NCBI RefSeq assembly: GCF_000239855.1
Contig: NZ_BADT01000082.1
Coordinates: 1-47,147 of the forward strand
DNA length: 47,147 nucleotides
Direction of reading: 5' to 3'
Origin: Pseudoalteromonas sp. BSi20652
GTDB taxonomy: Bacteria > Pseudomonadota > Gammaproteobacteria > Enterobacterales > Alteromonadaceae
The notes under the pieces were generated by a model that ran no database searches, was not told the origin of the DNA, and was given only the letters and a program-made list of their open reading frames with translations. The stretch's first letter is position 1. The number at the start of each line of letters is the position of its first letter. The position numbers and the translations under genes were made by a program. Positions 19,852-29,700 of this stretch are shown here, one piece after another.

Positions 19852-20505
19852 TTATTTGGTTTTAATAGACAATTTTTTTTGAATTTTTTCTTGCCATTCT
19901 AAAGCAAGCTCAGGTACTTCTAACGCTTCTAGTAGTACATTTTCATAGCCAAAATACTTTTTATCAAAGTAAGCCTGAAAAAGTTTTTTAACTGAGATGT
20001 TGTGCGCAGCTTTCTTTTCAATAACAACGTTATCTCCTGTTTGCGCAACACCTCGCTCAAGTACTCTAAAATAAACACCAGTACAATAATTCTGCGTAAA
20101 GAGTTTGAGGCTATTTTTATTATTAAGGGCAATAGCAAGTTTAAAACAAGGTACACGGGGCTGGCTTACTTCAAGTAATGCAGTACCTATGCGAACATGA
20201 TCGCCAATGTGTATTTTCGCCTCATCAAGATTAGAAACCGTAAAATTTTCTCCAAATATGCCACTGGCTAAATTTTCGTTTCCAAGGGTTTGCTTCCAGT
20301 AGTCGTAATGGTTGTGCGAAAAAGCATACACCGCTTTATCGACCCCTCCATGGTTAACTAAATCGGCTTGCTCATCGCCAACCACGTTTAGCTCTTCAAT
20401 AATGACTCGCTCAATCGTTGGAATTTTAAAAATTCCCGTTCTCACTTCTTTGTCATTATAAATAACAGTTTTAATTGTAGAGATATTAGTTGAGATTATT
20501 TTCAT
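19852..20505 (-). CDS. MOSC-domain protein (YiiM-like)
   Basis: A 217-residue protein. MOSC domains bind sulfur or molybdenum cofactor through a conserved cysteine, seen here in VSQPRVPCFKLA near residue 120. It also has the family motif NHGGVDKAVYAF near 51 and GIFGENFTV near 83. YiiM-like proteins reduce N-hydroxylated compounds with bound molybdenum cofactor. The sequence ends in a C-terminal helical tail common to this subgroup. It stands alone between the MITE-like repeat and the amidoligase operon terminator. A link with the moa genes 14 kb away is functional at best, not by operon. Confidence 0.88.
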   Translation of the reverse strand: MKIISTNISTIKTVIYNDKEVRTGIFKIPTIERVIIEELNVVGDEQADLVNHGGVDKAVYAFSHNHYDYWKQTLGNENLASGIFGENFTVSNLDEAKIHIGDHVRIGTALLEVSQPRVPCFKLAIALNNKNSLKLFTQNYCTGVYFRVLERGVAQTGDNVVIEKKAAHNISVKKLFQAYFDKKYFGYENVLLEALEVPELALEWQEKIQKKLSIKTK

Positions 20506-20750
20506 TTAAATACCAAATGTACAAAAAACGAATAAATGGACACCTACAGTCAAATGCATAACGCCATTATAAAACAGTGAATATTGTAATTTTTTGCTTT
20601 CTATTTAGCTTAAAACCTGGATGGTAAATATATCTCAAGCCGCTATTTTAGCGCTAACAATAGAGAAATAAATTCAAATATTATTATGGTTCACTATGTT
20701 AGTAAATCTCTCAATAAGGGCTTAAGCTATACAGATTTAAATTTGAAAAA

Positions 20751-20785
20751 GATAAAAAATGGCTACTTTTCGTTAAGTAGCCATT
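20751..20785 (-). terminator. terminator of the amidoligase operon
   Basis: On the minus strand AATGGCTACTT pairs with AAGTAGCCATT around a six-base loop, followed by a run of T. It lies 14 bases after the stop of the alpha-E gene and ends the leftward five-gene unit. Confidence 0.88.
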
Positions 20786-20798
20786 ATAAAACGTTTAA

Positions 20799-21731
20799 TT
20801 ATTCAGCTCGCTTTAAAAAATATGTCTCGGCTAATCCGTTATGTATACCGGCTAAATTAATTTGTATTTCGTCAATAAAGTCATGCAATAAACCATTTTT
20901 AAGTACACGTACATTTTTATCTTCTAGTTCAGTAATCGCATAGTCAATGGATTTAATTATTTCAGCTGAATTAGGGAGAGGTAAAATTAATGCTTTGAGT
21001 TCATTCATGCAAAATAAAATAGATCGTGGGAAAACTTTACTGTGCATCACAAATTCTATTACATCTGAGCGCTGAACTCGTACACCCATTTCTTGGCGAT
21101 ACATTTGATATGCACTTAACGAACGCAGTAAACTAATCCACTGTATATTATCAAATGGTTTCGCTTCCTCTTCGCTGGTAATAAGCGTTGCCGAGCGAAT
21201 ATCTAATATCCTTGAGGTCATATCAGCGCGTTCTATAATTGAGCCAAAACGTATAAAAACATAGCCTTTATCATGATTGATAGTCGCATCTAAGGCACCA
21301 AATATTTGATGAGCAGAGTCAATGATCTTTTTTAAGTAATCAAAACGACCGCGCTTAGTTAACCCTTCTTTTTGATTGTCTTTTACATAATAATAAAGAG
21401 AGTTTATTTCTTCCCATACATCTCGCGGTATTACATCACGAATTGTTCGTGCACTTTCTCTGGCAGAAGTAATAGAGTTTAAAATTGACGAATAATTATC
21501 ACTGCCTACTAACAAATACCTTAATGCTTTTTGTTCCGAAAAATCAGTATGATTCTCTAAATAGTCTTTACGCACACCTATAATATCAATTAATGGTTCC
21601 CAGCCAGTACATACACCTTTTGGTAAGTCCATCATCAATAAATTATTAACGTTGATTAAACGAGCAACATTTTCCGCACGTTCAATATAACGAGATACCC
21701 AGTATAAAGTTTCGCCTACTCTTGATAACAT
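20799..21731 (-). CDS. alpha-E domain protein (free-standing)
   Basis: A 310-residue all-helical protein of the alpha-E family. It starts with the family motif MLSRVGETLYWVSRYIERAE, with conserved Glu/Arg residues, and has LLVGSDNYSSILNSITSARE and ARTIRDVIPRDVW further on. I placed the start at the ATG at 21731, directly before this motif and one base after the ATP-grasp stop; a longer frame to 21779 would overlap that gene and add non-conserved residues. The family is always found with circularly permuted ATP-grasp ligases and transglutaminases; its biochemical job is unknown. A second alpha-E domain is fused in the protein at 24109-26628. Confidence 0.88.
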   Translation of the reverse strand: MLSRVGETLYWVSRYIERAENVARLINVNNLLMMDLPKGVCTGWEPLIDIIGVRKDYLENHTDFSEQKALRYLLVGSDNYSSILNSITSARESARTIRDVIPRDVWEEINSLYYYVKDNQKEGLTKRGRFDYLKKIIDSAHQIFGALDATINHDKGYVFIRFGSIIERADMTSRILDIRSATLITSEEEAKPFDNIQWISLLRSLSAYQMYRQEMGVRVQRSDVIEFVMHSKVFPRSILFCMNELKALILPLPNSAEIIKSIDYAITELEDKNVRVLKNGLLHDFIDEIQINLAGIHNGLAETYFLKRAE

Positions 21732-21732
21732 A

Positions 21733-23187
21733 TTATTTAGCCTCTTCGTCAACAATCCAAGTATCTTTACTGCCACCACCTTGTGATGAATTAACTACCA
21801 AAGAGCCTTTAACCATAGCAACACGTGTTAATCCACCGGTGGTTACTTGTGTATCCTTACCAGACGATAAAATAAAAGGCCTTAAGTCGGTATGTCGTCC
21901 ATCCGGTTTATTGCCATCAAATGTTGGTACTGTTGATAAGTCTAATGTAGGTTGTGCTACCCAATTGCGTGGATCCGCTTTAATTTGTGCAATGCACGCT
22001 TCTTGCTCTTTTTTAGTCGATTTAGGACCAATTAATAATCCATACCCACCTGATTCATTGGCAGGTTTTACCACTAGTTTATCGATATTTTTAATAACAT
22101 GGTCACACTCTTTAGGATCCAAACATTTAAACGTTGGAACGTTGGCCAGTTTAGCTTCTTCACCTAAGTAATACTTAATCATCTCAGGCACATAAGCATA
22201 AACTACTTTGTCATCAGCCACGCCTGCACCCGGTGCATTAACCAAAGCAACATTACCTTTAGACCAAGCACGCATTAAGCCAGGCACACCAAGTTGAGAA
22301 TCAGGTAAAAATGCTTCGGGATCTAAAAACAAATCATCAATACGACGATAAATAACATCAACCCGTTGCAGACCTGTAATTGTTCTCATGTATACACAGT
22401 CGTCTTTCTCAACAACTAAATCACGCCCTTCTACCAACTCACAACCCATTTCCTGTGCAAGGTAGCAATGCTCAAAATAAGCTGAATTAAATACACCAGG
22501 TGTAAGTACCACTACCTCGGGTTTATCTTGTGGACGCGGAGACATTGCAGCCAACATATCAAATAATTGAGAGGGATAATCATCAACCGGTAAAATAGAT
22601 ACTTGCTCAAATAACTCAGGAAAAACACGTTTCATTACAGAACGGTTTTCAAGCATGTATGACACCCCAGAAGGTACACGCAAATTATCTTCAAGCACAT
22701 ACATAGTACCGCTTCCATCACGCACTAAATCCGATCCACAAATATGCGCCCAAATTTTATTTGGCGGGTTTATACCTACACATTGCTGACGAAAATTAAC
22801 AGATTTTTCGAGTAAACCTTTAGGAAAAACACCATCTTTTATTATTTTTTGGTCATGGTATAAATCGTCTATAAATAGATTTAGTGCTTCAACACGTTGC
22901 TTTAAACCAATTTCTACGCTTTGCCATTCTTTTTTTCCAATGGTACGTGGAATAATATCAAACGGCCATGCTCTATCGATCATGTTACCTTCGTTATAAA
23001 CTGTGAAGGTAATACCCATTTCTTTAATTGCCAAGTCGGCAACAGCTCTGGCTTTAACTAATTCTTCACCTGATAAATTAGCAAAAAATTGGGCTAATTG
23101 TTTACCATGCGATCTAACATTTCCTTGTGCGTCAATTAATTCATCAAAGAAACCTTTTGTTTGGTACGTTTTCCAATCAATCTTCAT
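21733..23187 (-). CDS. circularly permuted type 2 ATP-grasp protein (free-standing)
   Basis: A 484-residue predicted ATP-dependent carboxylate-amine ligase. Typical segments: NEGNMIDRAWPFDIIPR, DLVRDGSGTMYVLEDNLRVPSGVSYMLENR, VVLTPGVFNSAYFEH, LVNAPGAGVADDK and LVVKPANESGGYG, the last being the ATP-binding lysine/glycine region. Start: AAGGTGA lies 9 bases before the ATG at 23187, so I prefer it to the in-frame ATGs at 23208 and 23211. The neighbours are alpha-E (1 base downstream) and a transglutaminase (46 bases upstream). Comparative work by Aravind and colleagues predicts peptide or amide-bond synthesis for this family; the substrate is not known. Confidence 0.9.
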   Translation of the reverse strand: MKIDWKTYQTKGFFDELIDAQGNVRSHGKQLAQFFANLSGEELVKARAVADLAIKEMGITFTVYNEGNMIDRAWPFDIIPRTIGKKEWQSVEIGLKQRVEALNLFIDDLYHDQKIIKDGVFPKGLLEKSVNFRQQCVGINPPNKIWAHICGSDLVRDGSGTMYVLEDNLRVPSGVSYMLENRSVMKRVFPELFEQVSILPVDDYPSQLFDMLAAMSPRPQDKPEVVVLTPGVFNSAYFEHCYLAQEMGCELVEGRDLVVEKDDCVYMRTITGLQRVDVIYRRIDDLFLDPEAFLPDSQLGVPGLMRAWSKGNVALVNAPGAGVADDKVVYAYVPEMIKYYLGEEAKLANVPTFKCLDPKECDHVIKNIDKLVVKPANESGGYGLLIGPKSTKKEQEACIAQIKADPRNWVAQPTLDLSTVPTFDGNKPDGRHTDLRPFILSSGKDTQVTTGGLTRVAMVKGSLVVNSSQGGGSKDTWIVDEEAK

Positions 23188-23233
23188 ACACTTTTTCACC
23201 TTATCCATCATAAATATGATGTTATTAAACCGC

Positions 23234-24112
23234 TCATTCTAATCGAATCATGTCAACCGCTACATCAAGCAGTTGACTGCCGCCGCCAAACACCACTCCT
23301 TTTAAAGGGGTCACATCTGAAAAATCTCGCCCTACAGCTAAAGTAATATGCTGATCTTGGGGTAACACATTATTTGTGGGATCAAAATCAACCCACCCTA
23401 AATTTGGAACAAACACCGCAAACCAGGCATGCGTTGCATCTGCACCTTCTAGTTTCTCTTCGCCTTCAGGAGGCATCGTTTCAATGTATCCACTTACGTA
23501 CCTTCCTGCTAATCCTACGCTACGTAAACATGCTAGCGCAAAGTGTGCAAAGTCTTGGCAAACGCCCCTTTTTTGTGCAAAAACAACACTCAAAGGCGTG
23601 CTGATCGTAGTAAAACCAGGGTCGTAATGAAATTCATGAAAAATTCGTGCCATTAAATCTTTACACGCTGCTATTATATTTTTGTGCGATTCAAACGAAA
23701 CTAACGCATATTCCTTAATCCCTTTATCTATCGGAATAAGCTGCGAAGGTAGTACAAACTCAGAGGTTTTTAATAGCTCAACTGTATGTGGGGCAACTAA
23801 TAAATCGCGTACTTTTTGCCATGGCATATCAATATTGTGTAGATTGCTATTAGCACCTACTAATAACTCTACTTCACTGATCATCGTTACTTTGAGTTTT
23901 TTGTGCTGTATCGCTATCTCAAATGCTGTTACCTGATTATTAAAATAATCGGTAAATGTTTGTATGTAATTGGGCGTTGGCTCAATTTCTATGCGGCTGC
24001 TATGGCATATTTGAGCACGATTCGTTTTTGGCGTTAATCGGGCTTGGTTTAGACACAAACTAACAAAGTCAAAATAGTTATAAGTAGTTGAATGTTTTAT
24101 TTTATATTTCAC
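23234..24112 (-). CDS. transglutaminase-like cysteine protease/transferase
   Basis: A 292-residue protein: an N-terminal beta domain (KYKIKHSTTYNYFDFVSLCLN) followed by a transglutaminase core with catalytic Cys in KRGVCQDFAHFALACLR, His in DATHAWFAVFVP and Asp in WVDFDPTNN. All three catalytic residues are present. It starts with GTG at 24112, overlapping the stop of the upstream ATP-grasp/alpha-E gene by four bases (GTGA). Such proteins either cut or form amide bonds; in this context they are predicted to work with the ligases. No signal peptide, so probably cytoplasmic. Confidence 0.9.
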   Translation of the reverse strand: MKYKIKHSTTYNYFDFVSLCLNQARLTPKTNRAQICHSSRIEIEPTPNYIQTFTDYFNNQVTAFEIAIQHKKLKVTMISEVELLVGANSNLHNIDMPWQKVRDLLVAPHTVELLKTSEFVLPSQLIPIDKGIKEYALVSFESHKNIIAACKDLMARIFHEFHYDPGFTTISTPLSVVFAQKRGVCQDFAHFALACLRSVGLAGRYVSGYIETMPPEGEEKLEGADATHAWFAVFVPNLGWVDFDPTNNVLPQDQHITLAVGRDFSDVTPLKGVVFGGGSQLLDVAVDMIRLE

Positions 24113-26628
24113 GATTGAGCTTGCTCAATATTAGTCCAGTTCAATTTATTTGCCGTTTGGGTATGAGAAAAATACTGTAGTAATAGTACATCACAAAATG
24201 TATCTAGGTTCATACGCGTATTATGATTAAACTCAATTAACTGGTTACGTTTTCCGTCTTCACTTTTTTGTAAGTAATCTTTTTCAGTTACATAACAGCT
24301 TGTTTGAGATAGCAGTATTGCTTTTTCATGTGCAGCAATTACACCTTGCCTACGTTTTGTGGGTAAATGCTTACATAACTGATTAATTTGTTCTAACTGA
24401 AATAATAAAGAACGTGGGTATTCTGCATCTAAAAGCAGTAACTCAAGCCCAGTACCAATAGTTTGATACATTCTGTAGCGGCGCTTATGTGTAACCAAAC
24501 TCACTTGACAGCTAAGGACTGCTTCGAGTAAACCAAGCTCTTCTGGCTCATCTAACTCTTGTGTTAATAAAGACGCACTCAGTGACGTAATTTGCAGGCT
24601 ACGCTCTACCCTTCTGCCCATCTCTAATAAAAACCAGCCATTACTGTTTGGCATGCAGTCGGTAATAGAACCGTTAAAAGCCATAATCGAGCCTATAACT
24701 CTATCAAGGCTGCTTTGCATTGCACGCGTTGGAATATTAATATTTACATTTTTAAATACTTTAATTTGCTCATTAATATCATCAATTATTCGGCGGCTAT
24801 CATGAGACAGTAACTCTTGTATTTGCACCGACGCATTAGTAATGTACTTTAAAGTATTAATAATACTGCCAGCGCATTGCTCGTCTGCAAGCAGTTGAAA
24901 GGCGGTTTCTTTAGATAGATTTACATCAATCCCATCTAGTTTTAAATCAGGTTCTATATAGGGATAAACAATATATTGCGACCTAATGGCATTAGAAAGC
25001 CGTGCAACTATACTTTTTCGTATTGAATCTGGGTAAACAGAAAACTCGGTGTACTTGTCTATAAAAATACGCAAAATACGTATCGTGTTTTCGCAGCGTT
25101 CTAAGTATCGACCTAACCAAAAAAGGTGCTCAGCCGTACGGCTCGAAATAACCCCTTCGAGTAGCGTTACATCCATTCTTTTTCTAATCGGAACAGGCGG
25201 GTTATGATCGCCTAAATCAACACTATCGGCTGTATTTATCCATGTATCCTTGATCCAACCCGATATACTCGGATCGTTACTTTTTTCATTCGAAAAGCAC
25301 AATGCTGATGGGAGGACTTCAACGCCATTTTCTGTTGTTATGGCATAACATCTAAACACCACTGGTTTAGAAATCAACTGCCCGTCATGCCAAAATGGGG
25401 CGCTGCTAAACACTGGTTTTTCTTGAAAAAAGTAGTTTTCGGGCTGTTTACTAATAAGCGATTTTATTTCTTGTTCATCCAAAACACCATCTAACTTAAC
25501 TTTAGGGTTTATCGTGGATAAAAGTTCAAGGTTACTCCAATCAACACTCTGAGCTTCTTTAACGCTGTAGTAATTAGGTTCGCCTAGCAATAATGGTTGT
25601 TTTAATATGTGCTGCGATAATTTTTCTAAATTGCACTTAATTGAAGGTGACGACAATACGCCACTACCAAATGGATTTAAAACCTTAACCGAGCCCTGAC
25701 GCACTGATTGTAATAAACCCGGTATACCATGAAGTGAATATTCGGTTTGTTCTAGTGAATCAATACTGCGATCAGACACCCAGCGCAAAATCACATTAAT
25801 CTTACCCAATCCTTGCAACGATTTTAAACAAACATCACCACCGCGCACGGTTAAGTCGGCGCTTTGTACTAATGTATAGCCAAAGTAAGTAGATAAAAAT
25901 GCATGTTCGTTGTAATTAGGATCATCAATCCCTTGGGTTAAAATTACAATACGTGGGTCATCCATATAGTGGGTATATTCGTTAATACCCTCTTGGAATA
26001 GGTTTAAAAATTCTTTAATTTGCTGAACATTACATTCTGCAAATTCTTCAGCCATTACACGCCTTGCAATAATACGGCTTTTAATTAATAGCCCGAGGCC
26101 TAAAGGGCACTGGCAATGATCGCTTAATACTTTAAATTCGCCTGTTGGCGTGCGGTAAACATCTAATGCTGTAAAAAAAAGTGTTAATTCGTTACTAGGT
26201 AAACTAAAACCTTCTCGCAAATAATTAGGGTCTTGAAAAAGCTGATTTGCAGGAATATGACCGTTGACTAATAGAGTTTGATCACCGTAAATATCTTGCT
26301 GTATTTTATTTAATAAAAGGGTTCTTTGCTTAATCCCATCTTCAAGTAAAGTCCAATCGGACTTTGACAACATAAATGGCAAGGGATCGAAATGCCACTG
26401 CTTGTTGTTTTCATTTTTAATATTACCATTTTGTAGTAATTGGCTAATTTCTGTAGCGCGGCTACTTACGTCTTCTGCTGTTAGACTGGCTAAACGCTTA
26501 AATAAAGTATCCCAATGATCTGGATGCAAACCACTGTGGTTAGCCAGTTCATCATGTCCGTGTGATTTATCAAGGTATAAAGACAACCACTCAGGCAATT
26601 CCGGCATCGCGTTATTGTTAATATACAA
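24109..26628 (-). CDS. fused circularly permuted ATP-grasp and alpha-E protein
   Basis: An 839-residue two-domain protein. The ATP-grasp part covers about 1-490 (GEFKVLSDHCQCPLGLGLL, RIVILTQGIDDPNYNEHAFL, GSVKVLNPFGSGVLSSP). The alpha-E part covers about 505-835, beginning SRTAEHLFWLGRYLERCENT, close to the motif of the free alpha-E protein. The DNxxxPSG segment of the free ATP-grasp protein is replaced by SDHCQCPLG, and the Lys-Pro-Ala-Asn-Glu-Ser segment is not evident, so the ligase half may be inactive or differently specific. The start at 26628 is TTG with GGAG ten bases before; an ATG at 26607 has no ribosome site. It follows DUF2126 and overlaps the transglutaminase. Confidence 0.87.
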   Translation of the reverse strand: MYINNNAMPELPEWLSLYLDKSHGHDELANHSGLHPDHWDTLFKRLASLTAEDVSSRATEISQLLQNGNIKNENNKQWHFDPLPFMLSKSDWTLLEDGIKQRTLLLNKIQQDIYGDQTLLVNGHIPANQLFQDPNYLREGFSLPSNELTLFFTALDVYRTPTGEFKVLSDHCQCPLGLGLLIKSRIIARRVMAEEFAECNVQQIKEFLNLFQEGINEYTHYMDDPRIVILTQGIDDPNYNEHAFLSTYFGYTLVQSADLTVRGGDVCLKSLQGLGKINVILRWVSDRSIDSLEQTEYSLHGIPGLLQSVRQGSVKVLNPFGSGVLSSPSIKCNLEKLSQHILKQPLLLGEPNYYSVKEAQSVDWSNLELLSTINPKVKLDGVLDEQEIKSLISKQPENYFFQEKPVFSSAPFWHDGQLISKPVVFRCYAITTENGVEVLPSALCFSNEKSNDPSISGWIKDTWINTADSVDLGDHNPPVPIRKRMDVTLLEGVISSRTAEHLFWLGRYLERCENTIRILRIFIDKYTEFSVYPDSIRKSIVARLSNAIRSQYIVYPYIEPDLKLDGIDVNLSKETAFQLLADEQCAGSIINTLKYITNASVQIQELLSHDSRRIIDDINEQIKVFKNVNINIPTRAMQSSLDRVIGSIMAFNGSITDCMPNSNGWFLLEMGRRVERSLQITSLSASLLTQELDEPEELGLLEAVLSCQVSLVTHKRRYRMYQTIGTGLELLLLDAEYPRSLLFQLEQINQLCKHLPTKRRQGVIAAHEKAILLSQTSCYVTEKDYLQKSEDGKRNQLIEFNHNTRMNLDTFCDVLLLQYFSHTQTANKLNWTNIEQAQS

Positions 26629-26695
26629 GCTGAAAGTGCTCCAATTTATAGTAAATAGCCGAAATCATAATCACGTTTTAAAAAAGTATTTTGTT

Positions 26696-26725
26696 ATTCC
26701 ACTTTAAATAATTTCAAAGTGGAAT
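26696..26725. promoter_or_regulatory. intercistronic hairpin between DUF2126 and the fused ATP-grasp gene
   Basis: ATTCCACTTT pairs exactly with AAAGTGGAAT around a 10-base loop, 17 bases after the DUF2126 stop. There is no proper T-tract, so it may stabilise or process the mRNA or weaken downstream expression. Confidence 0.5.
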
Positions 26726-26742
26726 GACACAACTATCAATTA

Positions 26743-29700
26743 TTATTTAAAGTTAGGCTGCCTGCGTAAATCTAATGTATTTGGATAATCAGTATTACTA
26801 CTTTCCTCATCAGGTACCACGTATTCACTTGCGCTTTGCGCCGATTTAAAACTGTGCGTAACCGCCGATGGACTCCAACTTGGTTCTGCTGATGCAAGTA
26901 AAGATGGGGTATGCCCGTGCTCCCAAAATCTAGCAACTCTCCGCCCTTCGGCTTCAAATGCATTAACCGGTAGCGTTTCTGGATTACGTCCACCAGCATG
27001 ACTCACATGATATACAAAGCCGCCTACAGAGCGCCCTTCCCAAGTATCAATTAAATCAAATACCAATGGTGCATGCACGCCAATTGTTGGGTGAAGCGCT
27101 GTTGGTGGTTGCCAAGCTCGGTAGCGTATACCTGCTACCATTTCGTCTTTTGCTTTACCTTTTACGGGTTTAAGCGGCACTCTTCTGCCATTACAACTTA
27201 TAATATAGCGGTCGCTCATTGTACCTTGCACTTTTATTTGCACTCTTTCTAATGACGAATCTACGTAGCGTGCTGTACCCGATGCACTCGCTTCTTCACC
27301 AAGTACATGCCAAGGCTCAATCGCGGTTCTAAGCTCAAGTGTTACGTTATCAAGCTCACGCGTACCACATACCGGAAATCTAAATTCAAAAAATGGATTT
27401 AACCAGCTTAACTGAAATTGAAAACCAGCTTGTTGTAAATCGCGACTTACTTCAGCTAAATCATTTTCAACATATTGTGGTAATAAAAACTTATCGTGTA
27501 ACTCTGTGCCCCAACGTATTAATGGTTTGTGGTAAGGTTTTTTCCAAAACCAAGCAAGTAAAGTTCGTAACAATAGCATTTGCACTAAACTCATTTGTGA
27601 ATGCGGTGGCATTTCAAAGCCCCTAAATTCAACAATACCTAAGCGACCTGTGGCTGAATCAGGTGAATATAGCTTATCGATACAAAATTCTGCTCTGTGC
27701 GTGTTACCCGTTAAATCAACCAATAGATTACGCAGTAACCTGTCAACTAACCAAGGCTCAGGCACCTCACCTTCAGGCATATGCGAAAAGGCAATTTCAA
27801 GTTCGTATAAAACCTCATCGCGGGCCTCATCCACTCGCGGTGCTTGGCTTGTAGGACCAATAAATAATCCTGAAAACAGATAAGACAAACCTGGGTGATG
27901 CTGCCAATACGTAATAAAACTTCTTAAAATATCGGGTCTACGTAAAAATGGGCTTTGCTCAGGTGTTTCGCCACCAAGCGTTACATGGTTACCACCACCA
28001 GTACCCGTATGGCGACCATCTGCCATAAACTTATCGGTACCTAATCGGCATTGTTTTGCAAGGTCGTATAACGTATTAGTACGATCTACTAATTGATCCC
28101 ACGATGTAGAAGGATGAATATTAACCTCTATAACACCAGGATCGGGAGTCACTGCGTATTTTTCTACGCGGCTATCTTTAGGAGGGCTATATCCCTCGAT
28201 AACAAGCGGCATTTTAAGTTCTTTAGCCACACCCTCTATACTATTTATTAAACCCATGTAATGTTCAAAATGACTTGTAGGCGGCATAAATATATATAAA
28301 CGCCCCTCTCTTACTTCCATTACTAGTGCCGTTTTAACCATTTCTTTACCAATGAACCCCTTTTTAAGCTTTTTAGCTTTGGTAAAGTTTTCTGGAATAT
28401 CAAATGGGTCACGGTCAATAATATTACCGCTCCATTCAAGGCTATCTAAGGGCAAGCGATACCCCATTGGTGATTCGCCCGGTAATAAGAAACAATTGCC
28501 TCGTTTAAATTCCCACGTACACGACTGCCAGCAGTTTTTACTATCGTTCCATTTTAGAGGCAGTACATACCCAACAGGCTTTTCTATACCTTTATCCATT
28601 TTTGCTAAAAAGCCTTTTCGACTCATTGCATGGAGAAGCTCTGGTTGATCAGGTTTTATCTCGGTTGGTAATGAGGCTTCTTGCCACATGTGATACAAAA
28701 TATCTTCATAAGCCGTAGTTAATGCCTCGGTTTCAAGACCGAGAGAATCACATAGTTTATCGGCAAACTTTTTAGTATCAGTATGATCAAATTTATAATC
28801 TTTATTAGGATCCGCCAATAACGCTGCATCGTGCCATAAAGGCTCACCGTCTTTGCGCCAATAACACGCATATTGCCAGCGTGGCAGCGGCTCTCCTGGA
28901 TACCATTTCCCCTGCCCGTAGTGAGTAAAGCCGCCTTTTGTATATACTTTATTCATTTCTACAAATAAATTTTGAGCTAATATTCTTTTTTCTTTACCAT
29001 CGGCATCCGTATTCCACTGAGGATGTTCCATATCGTCAATAGAAATAAACGTAGGCTCGCCACCCATGGTTAAATGTATGTTTTCTTCGTTGTAAACATT
29101 ATCGACATGCTGGCCTAAGCGATTAATTGCCGTCCATTGCGCCTCAGAATAGGGCTTAGTTACACGAGGGTCTTCGTGTACACGCGTTACTTTATTATAA
29201 AAGCTAAACTCAGATTTACAGTCATCTATACCGCCTGTTACTGGCGCCGCCGAGCTTGGCTCTGGCGTACATGCCAATGGAATATGACCTTCACCAGCAA
29301 ATAAACCCGATGTAGGATCAAGCCCTATCCAGCCAGCACCCGGAATGTACACTTCGGTCCATGCATGTAAATCGGTAAAGTCTTCTTCTGGACCACTTGG
29401 ACCATCTAATGATTTTTGATCCGAAGTTAACTGTACTAAGTAGCCCGATACAAATCGAGATGCTAATCCCAAATGACGAAACAGTTGTACTAACAACCAA
29501 GCAGAATCACGACACGAACCTGTTTTTTTACTTATTGTTTCGTTTGCCGTTTGTACGCCTGGCTCTAAACGAATGCCATAACCCACTAACTCATAAATAG
29601 CTTGATTAACCGCTACTAAAAAATCAACGCTTCTGAGCGGTTCTTTAGGATTTAAAGATTCAATTAATTCTTTAAATTTTGGACTGGCTTTGCGTTTTTT

